NCBI GenBank assembly: GCA_023460715.1
Contig: JAEWPH010000186.1
Location: forward strand, 1 to 14,606
DNA from: Pseudomonadota bacterium
GTDB taxonomy: Bacteria > Pseudomonadota > Gammaproteobacteria > Burkholderiales > Burkholderiaceae_C
Length of the DNA: 14,606 bases
Reading direction: 5' to 3'
In this document: positions 5,127 through 13,540 of the stretch, piece by piece
Layout: each line of letters begins with the position of its first letter
Position numbering within the stretch: the first letter of the stretch is position 1
Translations under genes and position numbers: made by a program
Notes under the pieces: model-generated
Told to the model about the DNA's origin: nothing
Seen by the model: the letters and a program-made list of their open reading frames with translations, nothing else
Databases searched by the model: none

Positions 5127-6167
5127 ATGAAACTGTCTGCGATTCGTGTCCTGGTGTCTGGTGTCGTCGCTGCGGGTGCTTTCTCCAGCGCCTGGGCGCA
5201 ACAGGAAGCCACCGGCGCCGGCGCCAGCTTCCCGGCTCCCCTGTACTCCAAGTGGGCTGCCGACTACAACAAGGCCACGGGCGTGAAGATCAACTACCAG
5301 TCCGTGGGCTCCGGCGCCGGCCTGCGCCAGATCGAAGCCAAGACGGTGGACTTCGGCGCTTCCGACGCCCCCCTGAAGGACGACGAGCTGACCAAGAAGG
5401 GCCTGGTGCAGTTCCCCACCGTCATCGGCGGCATCGTGCCCGTGGTCAACATCAAGGGCATCGCTCCCGGTCAGATGAAGCTCAACGGCCAGGTGCTGGG
5501 CGACATCTACCTGGGCAAGATCACCAAGTGGAACGACGACGCCATCAAGGCGCTGAACCCTGGCGTGAACCTGCCCGACGCTGCCATCGCCCCGGTGCGC
5601 CGCGCCGACGGCGCGGGCACGACGTGCGGCTGCACCAACTCCCTGAGCAAGGTGAATGCCGAGTGGAAGGCCAAGGGCGGCGAAGGCACGGCCGTGAACT
5701 GGCCCACCGGCGCGGGCGGCAAGGGCAACGAGGGCGTGGCCGCCTTCGTGGGCCGTCTGCCCAACTCCATCGGCTATGTCGAGTACGCCTACGTCAAGCA
5801 GAACAAGCTGACCTACACCCAGCTGCAAAACAGCGCCGGCAGCTTCGTGTCGCCTGACGATGGCACCTTCAAGGCGGCTGCCGCCGGCGCCGACTGGGCC
5901 AAGAGCTTCTACCAGATCCTGACCAACCAGCCCGGCAAGGATGCCTGGCCCATCACCTCGGCCACCTTCATCCTGATGCAGAAGTCTCAGGACAAGCCGG
6001 CGCAGGCCGCCACCGCCCTGAAGTTCTTCGAATGGGCCTACAAGTCGGGTGACAAGACCGCTGCCGATCTGGACTACGTGCCCATGCCCGACAGCGTCAA
6101 GAACGTGATCCTGAAGTCGTGGGACGACATCAAGGACACTTCGGGCAAGGCGATCGCCCTGAAGTAA
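5127..6167 (+). CDS. pstS: Phosphate ABC transporter, periplasmic phosphate-binding protein PstS
   Basis: The 346-residue protein has a Sec signal peptide with cleavage after AWA (24/25). The family hallmark GAGASFPAPLYSKW (30-43), VDFGASDAPL (74-83) with Asp80, and RRADG (158-162) mark the phosphate site; GGKGNEGVAAFV and GYVEYAYVKQNKL are typical of PstS. It binds phosphate in the periplasm and delivers it to PstCA. AAGAGG precedes ATG 5127 by several bases, and a PHO box lies upstream. One oddity: the loop after RRADG reads AGTTCGCTNS (163-172), whereas E. coli PstS as I recall it has SGTSFVFTSY. A phosphate-contacting Ser is replaced by Ala163 and three aromatics are lost. The remaining ligands appear intact. 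Confidence 0.96.
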   Translation: MKLSAIRVLVSGVVAAGAFSSAWAQQEATGAGASFPAPLYSKWAADYNKATGVKINYQSVGSGAGLRQIEAKTVDFGASDAPLKDDELTKKGLVQFPTVIGGIVPVVNIKGIAPGQMKLNGQVLGDIYLGKITKWNDDAIKALNPGVNLPDAAIAPVRRADGAGTTCGCTNSLSKVNAEWKAKGGEGTAVNWPTGAGGKGNEGVAAFVGRLPNSIGYVEYAYVKQNKLTYTQLQNSAGSFVSPDDGTFKAAAAGADWAKSFYQILTNQPGKDAWPITSATFILMQKSQDKPAQAATALKFFEWAYKSGDKTAADLDYVPMPDSVKNVILKSWDDIKDTSGKAIALK

Positions 6168-6173
6168 AAACCG

Positions 6174-6201
6174 GGGGCGGCCCGCGCAGGCGGACTGCCC
6201 C
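6174..6201 (+). promoter_or_regulatory. Stem-loop between pstS and pstC (attenuator or mRNA-stabilising hairpin)
   Basis: GGGGCGG (6174-6180) pairs with CTGCCCC (6195-6201) through one G-U pair, and an inner CCGC (6182-6185) pairs with GCGG (6190-6193) around GCAG. It begins six bases after the pstS stop and is followed by only TTTC, so full termination is unlikely. Such a hairpin after the binding-protein gene usually keeps pstS mRNA more abundant than the downstream transporter genes. That role is inferred. Confidence 0.5.
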
Positions 6202-6230
6202 TTTCGCTCAACCATCGAAGGCCCACCGAC

Positions 6231-7256
6231 GTGTCCTCAACGTTGCCCGTCCGCCCCGCGCCGTCCCTGGACGCCGCGCCGGGCATTCCCCGCACCACCC
6301 CTCCGCCACGCTCTCCCCTGATTTCCGGTGTCATCGCTGACCGCATCTTCGGCTGGCTGGCGCGTGGCGCCGCGCTGCTGACGCTGGCGCTGCTGCTGGG
6401 CATCCTGGCCTCGCTGGTGATCGGCGCCTGGCCCTCGATCACGCAGTACGGCCTGGGCTTCCTGACGAGCAGCGTCTGGGACCCCGTCCAGAACGAGTAC
6501 GGCGGCCTGGTGATGATCTACGGCACGCTGGCCACCTCCATCATCGCGCTGCTGATCGCCGTGCCGGTCAGCTTCGGCATCGCCCTGTTCCTGACCGAAC
6601 TGTCGCCCGCGTGGCTCAAGCGCCCCCTGGGCACGGCCATCGAACTGCTGGCCGCAGTGCCGTCCATCGTGTACGGCATGTGGGGCCTGATGGTGTTCGG
6701 CCCCATCCTCGCCACCTACGTCCAGCAGCCGCTGCAGTCGCTCTTCGCGGGCGTGCCGGTGCTGGGCGCCTTCGTGTCCGGCCCGCCGGTCGGCATCGGC
6801 ATTCTGGCGGCCGGCATCATCCTGGCCATCATGATCATTCCGTTCATCGCCGCGGTGATGCGCGATGTGTTCGAGGTCACGCCGGCCCTGCTCAAGGAGT
6901 CGGCCTACGGCCTGGGCTCCACCACCTGGGAGGTGGTCTGGAAGGTCGTGCTGCCCTATACCAAGACCGGCGTGCTCGGCGGGGTCATGCTCGGCCTGGG
7001 CCGTGCACTGGGCGAGACCATGGCCGTCACCTTCGTCATCGGCAACATGAACCAGCTCAGCTCGCTGTCGATCTTCGACGCGGCCAACAGCATCACCTCG
7101 GCACTGGCCAACGAGTTCGCCGAAGCCGGCGAGGGCCTGCACCAGGCCTCGCTGATCTACCTGGGCCTGGTCCTGTTCTTCATCACCTTCGTGGTCCTGG
7201 CGCTGTCCAAGGTCCTGTTGTCGCGCCTCAAGAAGGGCGAGGGAGCCCGCGCATGA
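6231..7256 (+). CDS. pstC: Phosphate ABC transporter permease PstC
   Basis: The 341-residue inner-membrane protein has about six membrane segments (first at about 46-67) and the ABC permease coupling loop around [21 protein letters not shown] (222-242). [17 protein letters not shown] (256-272) is characteristic of PstC. With PstA it forms the phosphate channel. The start is a GTG at 6231 with GAAGG nine bases upstream. The first 40 residues are Pro-rich and hydrophilic, making the protein slightly longer than E. coli PstC (319). The stop overlaps the pstA start (ATGA), so the two permeases are probably made in equal amounts. Confidence 0.95.
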   Translation: MSSTLPVRPAPSLDAAPGIPRTTPPPRSPLISGVIADRIFGWLARGAALLTLALLLGILASLVIGAWPSITQYGLGFLTSSVWDPVQNEYGGLVMIYGTLATSIIALLIAVPVSFGIALFLTELSPAWLKRPLGTAIELLAAVPSIVYGMWGLMVFGPILATYVQQPLQSLFAGVPVLGAFVSGPPVGIGILAAGIILAIMIIPFIAAVMRDVFEVTPALLKESAYGLGSTTWEVVWKVVLPYTKTGVLGGVMLGLGRALGETMAVTFVIGNMNQLSSLSIFDAANSITSALANEFAEAGEGLHQASLIYLGLVLFFITFVVLALSKVLLSRLKKGEGARA

Positions 7257-8137
7257 GCAGCACGTCGCAAAAACTCATCTCCGCGGCCGAACTGGCCCAG
7301 GTGCGCCAGGCGCGCTACGCGGGTCGCAAGCGGGTGAACCAGATCGCACTCACGCTGTCGCTGGCCGCCATGGCCTTCGGCGTGTTCTGGCTGATCTGGA
7401 TCCTGTGGGAAACCGTCCGCCTGGGCGTGGGTGGACTGAGCCTGGCCCTGTTCACGGAGATGACGCCGCCGCCCAACGAGGCGGGCGGCATCTCCAATGC
7501 CATCTACGGCTCCTTCGTGATGGTGCTGCTGGCCACCTTCGTCGGCACGCCCGTCGGCATCATGGCCGGCGTCTACCTGGCGGAGTACGACCCCCGCGGC
7601 TGGCTGGCTTCCACCACCCGCTTCGTCAACGACATCCTGCTGTCGGCGCCCAGCATCGTCATCGGTCTGTTTGTGTACGCGGTGGTGGTGGCGCGCTTCA
7701 AGAGCTTCTCGGCCTACGCCGGCGTGCTGGCCCTGGCGCTGATCGTGATCCCGGTGGTGATCCGCACCACCGAGAACATGCTCACCCTGGTGCCCGCCAG
7801 CCTGCGCGAAGCGGCCTATGCCCTGGGCACGCCCAAGTGGAAGGTCATCACCCTGGTCACGCTGCGCGCTGCCCGCGCCGGTGTCATCACCGGGGTGCTG
7901 CTGGCCGTGGCCCGCATCGCCGGCGAGACCGCGCCGCTGCTGTTCACCGCGCTGAACAACCAGTTCTGGAACTCCGACTTGTCCAAGCCCATGGCCAGCC
8001 TGCCGGTCACGATCTTCAAGTTCGCCATGAGCCCATACGAGAACTGGCAGCAGCTGGCCTGGGCCGGCGTGTTCCTCATCACCGTGGCGGTGCTCGGCCT
8101 CAACATCCTGGCCCGCGTGCTGACGCGCCAGAAGTAA
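7253..8137 (+). CDS. pstA: Phosphate ABC transporter permease PstA
   Basis: The 294-residue permease is the partner of PstC. About six hydrophobic segments start at 31-52. The coupling loop contains [20 protein letters not shown] (185-204), and [20 protein letters not shown] (220-239) is the PstA signature. [20 protein letters not shown] and [21 protein letters not shown] are also typical. It sits in the inner membrane and couples to PstB. The ATG overlaps the pstC stop; the stop TAA is 21 bp before pstB. Length matches E. coli PstA (296). Confidence 0.95.
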   Translation: MSSTSQKLISAAELAQVRQARYAGRKRVNQIALTLSLAAMAFGVFWLIWILWETVRLGVGGLSLALFTEMTPPPNEAGGISNAIYGSFVMVLLATFVGTPVGIMAGVYLAEYDPRGWLASTTRFVNDILLSAPSIVIGLFVYAVVVARFKSFSAYAGVLALALIVIPVVIRTTENMLTLVPASLREAAYALGTPKWKVITLVTLRAARAGVITGVLLAVARIAGETAPLLFTALNNQFWNSDLSKPMASLPVTIFKFAMSPYENWQQLAWAGVFLITVAVLGLNILARVLTRQK

Positions 8138-8158
8138 GCTTTTCTCCAGGGAAACCAC

Positions 8159-8941
8159 ATGCCCCTTCACAAGACGACCTCGCCCGCCGCGTCCAAGATC
8201 ACGGTGCGCGACCTGAACTTCTACTACGGCAAGTTCCACGCCCTCAAGGGCATCAACCTCGACATTCCCGAGAAGAAGGTCACCGCCTTCATCGGTCCGT
8301 CGGGCTGCGGCAAGTCGACGCTGCTGCGCACCTTCAACCGCATGTTCGAGCTGTACCCCGAGCAGCGCGCCGAAGGCCAGATCGTGCTGGATGGCGAGAA
8401 CCTGCTGACCAGCAAGCAGGACGTTGCGCTCATCCGCGCCAAGGTCGGCATGGTGTTCCAGAAGCCCACGCCGTTCCCCATGTCCATCTACGACAACATC
8501 GCCTTCGGCGTGAAGCTGTTCGAGAGCCTGAGCGCGACCGACATGGACGACCGGGTGGAATGGGCCCTGCGCAAGGCCGCGCTGTGGAACGAGGTAAAGG
8601 ACAAGCTCAACCAGAGCGGCTCGGGCCTCTCCGGCGGCCAGCAGCAACGGCTGTGCATTGCCCGCGGCATCGCCATCAAGCCCGAGGTGCTGCTGCTGGA
8701 CGAGCCGTGCTCGGCGCTGGACCCGATCTCCACCGCCAAGGTGGAAGAGCTGATCGCCGAGCTGAAGAACGACTACACGGTGGTCATCGTCACCCACAAC
8801 ATGCAGCAGGCCGCGCGCTGCAGCGACTACACCGCCTACATGTACCTGGGCGATCTGGTCGAATTCGGCGAGACCGAGCAGATGTTCTTCAAGCCGCAGC
8901 GCAAGGAAACCGAAGACTACATCACCGGCCGTTTCGGCTGA
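8159..8941 (+). CDS. pstB: Phosphate ABC transporter ATP-binding protein PstB
   Basis: The 260-residue ATPase has every ABC motif: Walker [10 protein letters not shown] (46-54), Q-loop Gln101 in [19 protein letters not shown] (specific to PstB), signature LSGGQQQR (157-164), Walker [14 protein letters not shown] (177-189) and H-loop His213 in [12 protein letters not shown]. It hydrolyses ATP on the cytoplasmic face of PstCA to import phosphate. The Shine-Dalgarno sequence CAGGGA lies several bases before ATG 8159. Length and sequence are ordinary for the family. phoU follows after 14 bp. Confidence 0.97.
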   Translation: MPLHKTTSPAASKITVRDLNFYYGKFHALKGINLDIPEKKVTAFIGPSGCGKSTLLRTFNRMFELYPEQRAEGQIVLDGENLLTSKQDVALIRAKVGMVFQKPTPFPMSIYDNIAFGVKLFESLSATDMDDRVEWALRKAALWNEVKDKLNQSGSGLSGGQQQRLCIARGIAIKPEVLLLDEPCSALDPISTAKVEELIAELKNDYTVVIVTHNMQQAARCSDYTAYMYLGDLVEFGETEQMFFKPQRKETEDYITGRFG

Positions 8942-8955
8942 CAGGAGACGCGGCA

Positions 8956-9657
8956 ATGCCAGAAAAACACCTTTCCTCCCAGTTCGACAGCGAACTCAAC
9001 AGCATCTCGGCCCGCGTGATGGAACTCGGCGGCCTCGTCGAGTCGCAGATCCGCCAGGCCATCTACGCGCTGTCGCAGTTCAGCGTCGAAGCGGCTGCCC
9101 AGGTCGAGGCCATCGAGCTGCGCGTGAATGCGATGGAAGTCGAGATCGACCACGAGCTGTCGTCCATCATCGCCCGGCGCCAGCCCACGGCACGCGACCT
9201 GCGCCTGCTCATCGCTTTCAGCAAGGCCACGGCCAACCTCGAACGCATGGGCGACGAGGCCACCAAGATGGCGCGCATGGTCAAGTCCATCATCGAGAGC
9301 GGTTCGGCGCGCTCGCTGCCCACCAACGACCTGCGGGTGGCGGCCGATCTGGCCTCCGGCCTGCTGCGCAAGGCGCTGGATGCCTTCGCCCGGCTGGACA
9401 CGAAAGGCGCCGTGTCCATCCTCAAGGAGGACGACCTGATCGACAAAGAGTTCGACGGTTTCGTGCGCAAGCTCATCACCTACATGATGGAAGACCCGCG
9501 TACCATCTCCTCCAGCCTGGACCTGCTCTTCCTGGCCAAGGCCATCGAGCGGATCGGCGACCATTCCAAGAACGTAGCCGAACTGATCATCTATCTCGTC
9601 AAGGGCAAGGATGTGCGGCATACGACGCTCGACGAGATCGAATCGGCCGTGCTCTGA
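8956..9657 (+). CDS. phoU: Phosphate signalling regulator PhoU
   Basis: The 233-residue all-helical protein contains two PhoU repeats of three helices each. Each repeat carries the metal-binding ExxxD helix: NLERMGDEATKMARM in the first and AIERIGDHSKNVAELIIYL in the second. PhoU associates with PstB/PhoR at the membrane and keeps PhoR inactive when phosphate is plentiful; loss normally causes constitutive Pho expression and polyphosphate build-up. AGGAG at 8943-8947 precedes ATG 8956. The gene lies between pstB and phoB on one transcript. Length is close to the usual 230-240. Confidence 0.96.
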   Translation: MPEKHLSSQFDSELNSISARVMELGGLVESQIRQAIYALSQFSVEAAAQVEAIELRVNAMEVEIDHELSSIIARRQPTARDLRLLIAFSKATANLERMGDEATKMARMVKSIIESGSARSLPTNDLRVAADLASGLLRKALDAFARLDTKGAVSILKEDDLIDKEFDGFVRKLITYMMEDPRTISSSLDLLFLAKAIERIGDHSKNVAELIIYLVKGKDVRHTTLDEIESAVL

Positions 9658-9672
9658 AAGGCGGTGGACTGA

Positions 9673-10380
9673 ATGAAGAAGCTACCCCGTGTGCTGATCG
9701 TCGAGGACGAGTCGGCGATTGCCGAACTCATCGCCGTCAATCTGCGCCACAACGGTTTCCAGCCGATCTGGTCCGAGGACGGCGAGTCGGCCCAGCGCGA
9801 GCTGGATGCCGTGCTGCCCGACGTGATCCTGCTCGACTGGATGCTGCCCGGCCAGAGCGGCCTGCAGCTGGCGCGCAAATGGCGTGCCGACAGCCGCACC
9901 AAGCCCATTCCCATCCTCATGCTCACCGCCCGCGGCGATGAGCCCGACAAGGTGGCGGGGCTGGACGCGGGCGCCGATGACTACATCACCAAGCCGTTCT
10001 CCACGCAGGAGCTGCTGGCGCGCATCCGCGCCGTGCTGCGCCGCCGCGCGCCCGAGCAGGTGAGCGACAGCGTCACCATCGGCGACCTGGTGCTGGATGC
10101 CGCCACGTACCGCGTGACCTTCCAGGGCCAGCAGCTCAAGGTCGGCCCGACCGAGTTCAAGCTGCTGCACTTTCTGATGAAGCATTCCGAGCGCGTGCAC
10201 AGCCGCGCGCAGTTGCTGGACAAGGTGTGGGGCGACCACGTCTTCATCGAAGAGCGCACGGTGGACGTGCATGTGAAACGCCTGCGCGAAGCATTGGGCG
10301 TGGCCGGCGCCATGGTGGAAACCGTGCGCGGCGCGGGCTACCGGCTCACGGCGCAGCCGCAGGCGCTGATGCGCGCTTGA
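9673..10380 (+). CDS. phoB: Phosphate regulon response regulator PhoB (OmpR family)
   Basis: The 235-residue regulator has a receiver domain (about 5-120) with acidic pocket Glu11-Asp12, phospho-acceptor Asp55 in VILLDWMLPG, Thr85 and Lys107 (ITKPFS), followed by a winged-helix DNA-binding domain (about 133-228). There GPTEFKLLHFLMKHSERVHSRAQLLDKVWG and RTVDVHVKRLREAL match PhoB. Phosphorylated by PhoR, it binds PHO boxes such as the one before pstS. It starts 15 bp after phoU; a loose GGTGG lies upstream. The downstream gap to phoR is unusually long and full of hairpins. Confidence 0.96.
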   Translation: MKKLPRVLIVEDESAIAELIAVNLRHNGFQPIWSEDGESAQRELDAVLPDVILLDWMLPGQSGLQLARKWRADSRTKPIPILMLTARGDEPDKVAGLDAGADDYITKPFSTQELLARIRAVLRRRAPEQVSDSVTIGDLVLDAATYRVTFQGQQLKVGPTEFKLLHFLMKHSERVHSRAQLLDKVWGDHVFIEERTVDVHVKRLREALGVAGAMVETVRGAGYRLTAQPQALMRA

Positions 10381-10672
10381 GCCGGCGCACAACCCCCTGA
10401 GCGGCTGCGCCGCTTCCCCCTTCTCTCGGCTTCGCCGGGAAGGGGGACGACGCCGGTGGCCGGGCCAAGCCCGTTCCACGGCGTCTGCTAGTCTGGCCTG
10501 CTCCGCGGCCTTTTGATGGGTGACAGGGCGCCTGTTCTGACTGCGGCGCCCCGGGCGCAAAATGGGGGCTCGATCTTGGGATGGCCACCTGCAGAGATTG
10601 ACGCCCCGTCTACCGTCTTCCGATGACTCTTGCTGCAAGGCGTCAGGCCTAACCCCTCACATCACTGCATCC
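10381..10672. repeat. 292-bp phoB-phoR intergenic region with GC-rich hairpins
   Basis: No gene is seen here. GCGGC-tgc-GCCGC (10401-10413) is followed by CCCCCTTC (10416-10423) pairing with GAAGGGGG (10439-10446), with CGGC-ttcg-CCG inside the loop. A smaller IR ACAGG-gcg-CCTGT lies near 10523-10535. The first block resembles a GC-rich intergenic repeat I associate with Comamonadaceae genomes; this is recollection, not a search. No T-run follows, so it is not a classical terminator, but it could reduce read-through into phoR. A possible -35 TTGACG occurs at 10598-10603 without a good -10. Confidence 0.5.
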
Positions 10673-12043
10673 ATGTTCTGGCGATTCGTTTTCTTTCTGG
10701 CCTGCCAACTGACGGGCGGTGTGCTGGGGTGGTGGCAGGGCGGGGCCTGGGGCGCTGCCATCGGTGCGGCGGTGGGCGCGTGGGTCTGCTTCGTGTGGGA
10801 CCTGTGGCGCGGCGGCCGGGTGCTGGCGTGGCTGCGCCATGGGGAGCTGCAGCGCGCGCCGTCGCTGCGCGGCATGTGGGGCGAGGCAGCCGACCGGGCG
10901 CGGCGTCTGCTGCGCCAGCGGGAGCTGGATCTGCAGCGCAGCGAACGCCGCCTGCAGGAGATCCTGGAGGCCCTGCAGGCTTCGCCCAACGGGGTCGTGC
11001 TGCTGGACGGCGATGGCCGCATCGAGTGGTGCAACCAGGTGGCGGCCAGCCATTTCGGCATCGACACCGGGCGCGACCAGATGCAGTCCATCGGCAACCT
11101 GGTGCGCGACCCGGACTTCAGCGCCTACTACGCCGGCGGCGATTTCTCGCACGATGTGGTGCTCCAGGGGCGCGAGAGCAAGCTGTCGCGGCCCGTGCGC
11201 ATTTCCGTACACCTGCACCCGTATGGCGACGGCCGCAAGCTGCTGCTGTCGCGCGACGTGACGGCGCTGGAGCAGGCGGACGCCATGCGGCGGGACTTCG
11301 TGGCCAACGTCTCGCACGAAATCCGCACGCCGCTGACGGTGCTGGTCGGCTTCGTCGAGACGCTGCAGACGCTGCCCCTGACCAAGGACGAGCAGGACCG
11401 CTACCTGGGCATGATGTCGCAGCAGGCGGGGCGCATGCAGAACGTGGTGCAGGACCTGCTCACGCTGTCTCGGCTGGAGGGCAGCCCGCCGCCCGGCATG
11501 AACGAGTGGGTGCCGGTCGAGGCCTTGCTGCGCCGCTGCGAGGAAGAGGCGCGCGGCCTGTCGGCGATGCTGCTGCAGGACCCGGGGCGGCAGCACGACA
11601 TCGCCTTTCCGCCGCCCGAGGTGCTGCGTGCGGCCGGCCAGGTGGCCGGGGTGGTGCCCGAGCTGCAGAGCGTGCTGTCCAACCTGGTCAACAACGCCGT
11701 GCGCTACACGCCGCCTGGCGGCCGCATCACGGTGGAATGGCTGCCTCTGGAGGACGGCGGCGCGCGCTTTTCCGTGCGTGATACCGGGCCGGGCATCGAG
11801 GCGGTGCACATCCCGCGCCTGACGGAGCGCTTCTACCGCGTCGACCGCAGCCGCTCGCGCGAGACGGGCGGCACCGGGCTGGGCCTGGCGATTGTCAAGC
11901 ACGCGGTGCAGCGCCACGGTGCTACGCTGCACATCACCAGCACGGTGGGCCGGGGCTCCGTTTTCTCGGTCATCTTTCCCGCACAGCGTGTGCAGCGGCA
12001 GGCAGCGATCCCGGCGCCCGCAGCGGTGGCCACCGCCGCCTGA
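10673..12043 (+). CDS. phoR: Phosphate regulon sensor histidine kinase PhoR
   Basis: The 456-residue kinase starts with two short membrane segments (about 4-22 and 25-43) and almost no periplasmic part, as in PhoR. A charged linker (60-95) and a PAS domain (about 96-200, LQASPNGVVLLDGDGRIEWCN) follow. The HisKA H-box is DFVANVSHEIRTPLTVLVGF with His215. The ATPase domain has the N-box LVNNAVRYTPPGG (Asn341), DTGPGI (370-375) and GTGLGLAIVKH (400-410). It phosphorylates PhoB at low phosphate. I chose ATG 10673 because the membrane anchor begins there; an in-frame ATG at 10562 adds 37 residues that do not look like PhoR. No Shine-Dalgarno sequence is clear. The Ala/Pro-rich tail after residue 436 is not part of the kinase fold. 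Confidence 0.94.
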   Translation: MFWRFVFFLACQLTGGVLGWWQGGAWGAAIGAAVGAWVCFVWDLWRGGRVLAWLRHGELQRAPSLRGMWGEAADRARRLLRQRELDLQRSERRLQEILEALQASPNGVVLLDGDGRIEWCNQVAASHFGIDTGRDQMQSIGNLVRDPDFSAYYAGGDFSHDVVLQGRESKLSRPVRISVHLHPYGDGRKLLLSRDVTALEQADAMRRDFVANVSHEIRTPLTVLVGFVETLQTLPLTKDEQDRYLGMMSQQAGRMQNVVQDLLTLSRLEGSPPPGMNEWVPVEALLRRCEEEARGLSAMLLQDPGRQHDIAFPPPEVLRAAGQVAGVVPELQSVLSNLVNNAVRYTPPGGRITVEWLPLEDGGARFSVRDTGPGIEAVHIPRLTERFYRVDRSRSRETGGTGLGLAIVKHAVQRHGATLHITSTVGRGSVFSVIFPAQRVQRQAAIPAPAAVATAA

Positions 12044-12067
12044 AGCCACCGAGCCACCGAGCCACCG
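12044..12067 (+). repeat. Three perfect tandem copies of AGCCACCG
   Basis: The 8-bp unit AGCCACCG is repeated three times without mismatch, starting at the first base after the phoR stop. It is short enough to expand or contract by slippage. Loss of the stop or a shift nearby would alter only the disordered PhoR tail. No function is evident. Confidence 0.7.
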
Positions 12068-12122
12068 CTGGCGTTGCGGCGCCGACTGGCCATCGCGGTG
12101 CTGTGGGCTTGAAGTGTTTTAG

Positions 12123-12172
12123 GCCTCTAGCGCTTGCTACACAAGCGCAAGCAGCTATCGTATTGGTAGCTA
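12123..12172. repeat. Intergenic repeat/hairpin at the convergent phoR-MATE junction
   Basis: GCGCTTG (12130-12136) and CAAGCGC (12142-12148) form a perfect hairpin around CTACA. Read on the minus strand, the unit contains ATAGCTGCTTGCGCTTG, closely related to the copies at 583-685. It overlaps the last codon region of the MATE gene, whose stop is at 12170-12172, and lies between two genes that point at each other. A terminator role is likely, though the flanking T-runs are short (TTTT at 12117-12120). Confidence 0.6.
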
Positions 12173-13540
12173 ATGTGTCGGCCCACCGGCTTGCACGGGC
12201 CGGCGGCGCAACACCCGCAGCAGCATCCCGCTGAAAGCCGCCGCCGTCACGGCCAGGGCGATTGCGCTGGCGGCCCAGAACGCGGCAGGCGAGCCGGTCG
12301 GCCCCCAGCCGGCCAGCCCGCGGTAGGCCAGCAGGTAGCCGCCTGCCAGGCCGCCGCCCCACAGCAGCACGCAGTACACCACCAGCGGCGCCAGGGTGAT
12401 GCTGTAGCTGCGCAGCACGAAGATGCACAGCGTCTGCAATGCGTCCGCCACGTGGTAGCCGGCCACCCACAGCAGCAGCGCCGCGGTCAGTGCCACTACC
12501 TCTGCGCTGGTCGAGTACAGGCCCGCCAGCGGCGCGCGTCCCAGCAGCAGGAGCAGCGCCAGCGCCAGGCCCAGCCCTGCCGCCAGGCGCAGGCCCATCC
12601 ATGCCACGGCGCGCGCCTGGGCCTCGTCGCCCGCGCCGCGCCAGTAGCTCACGCGCGCACTGGTCGCGATGGCCAGCGACAGCGGCACCATGTAGAGCAC
12701 GGCCGTGAGGTTGGAGGCGATCTGGTGCGCCGCCGAGGCCAGCGTGCCCTGGCGGGCGATGAACAGTGCCATCAGCGTGAAGGATGTCACCTCCACCAGG
12801 ATCGACAGTGCGGCGGGCACGCCCAGCCGGGCGAAGCGCCCGATCTGCGCCGGGTCGGGCCGCTCCAGGGACCGCCACAGGTCCAGCGGCCGGTACATGG
12901 CCTGCGTGCGCAGCATGCCGGTCGCCAGGGCCAGCAGGCTGGCATTCACGGCCAGGGTCGCCCAGGCGCACCCCACCACACCTTGCGGCGCCAGTCCGGC
13001 GCCGCCGAAGGTGAACCAGATCGACAGCGGCACCTTGATGGCCAGCGAGCCCACCTGCAGCCAGGTCACCAGCTGCGGCCGGCCCAGCGCCTGGTTCAGC
13101 GTGCTGTAGATGCGGAACAGCAGCGCCGGTGGCAGCGCGAAGGCGACGATGGTCAGGTAGCGCTCCACATCGCCGCGCAGCGCCTGGGGCACCTCGGTCC
13201 AGCGCAGGATCGCCCCGGGCGACAGCAGCACTGCCATGCCTGCGACGGAAGCCAGCGCCCACAGGTACAGCGACTGGCGCACGCTGGCGCCGATGGCCGA
13301 CTGCGCGCGCGCGCCGTGCTGCTCCGCCCACACGGGCAGCAGCGCCTGCAGCAGGCCCATCAGCGCCACATACACGCTGATGAAGATGGCCGCGCCGATC
13401 GAAAGGGCCGCCAACGCCTCTTCAGAATGGCGGCCGGCGACGATGGTGTCTGCCACCCCGAAAGCCATCACGGCAAGCTGGCCTGCCAGCACCGTCGCCC
13501 CGTGGCGCAGGACGATGGAGCGCTCCGACGTCGCGGTCAC
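12170..13540 (-). CDS. MATE-family multidrug/toxic-compound exporter (NorM-like)
   Basis: The 456-residue membrane protein has about twelve hydrophobic segments in two homologous halves, the usual length for MATE proteins. The first half begins LRHGATVLAGQLAVMAFGVADTIVAGRHSEEALAALSIG, matching the MATE helix-1/2 region. The second half begins RFARLGVPAALSILVEVTSFTLMALFIARQG and continues ASAAHQIASNLTAVLYMVPLSLAIATSARVSYWRG, also typical. Such exporters move cationic drugs or metabolites out in exchange for Na+ or H+; the substrate is unknown. The start is a GTG at 13538-13540 that overlaps the TGA of the upstream glycosyltransferase (GTGA), so the two are likely co-translated. The stop lies in the repeat at 12123-12172. 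Confidence 0.9.
   Translation of the reverse strand: MTATSERSIVLRHGATVLAGQLAVMAFGVADTIVAGRHSEEALAALSIGAAIFISVYVALMGLLQALLPVWAEQHGARAQSAIGASVRQSLYLWALASVAGMAVLLSPGAILRWTEVPQALRGDVERYLTIVAFALPPALLFRIYSTLNQALGRPQLVTWLQVGSLAIKVPLSIWFTFGGAGLAPQGVVGCAWATLAVNASLLALATGMLRTQAMYRPLDLWRSLERPDPAQIGRFARLGVPAALSILVEVTSFTLMALFIARQGTLASAAHQIASNLTAVLYMVPLSLAIATSARVSYWRGAGDEAQARAVAWMGLRLAAGLGLALALLLLLGRAPLAGLYSTSAEVVALTAALLLWVAGYHVADALQTLCIFVLRSYSITLAPLVVYCVLLWGGGLAGGYLLAYRGLAGWGPTGSPAAFWAASAIALAVTAAAFSGMLLRVLRRRPVQAGGPTH

Noticed and set aside
7157..8956. Long minus-strand ORF (599 codons) opposite pstA and pstB
   Set aside because: It lies wholly antisense to clearly homologous pst genes and its translation is His/Gly/Asp-rich without any domain; it is a by-product of GC-rich codon usage.
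10509..10535. PHO half-site on the minus strand upstream of phoR
   Set aside because: Only one CTGTCAC-like 7-mer is present, without a partner in 11-bp register, and it faces away from phoR.
10562..10672. N-terminal extension of PhoR from an upstream ATG
   Set aside because: The extra 37 residues resemble no PhoR region; the membrane anchor that normally begins the protein starts at ATG 10673.
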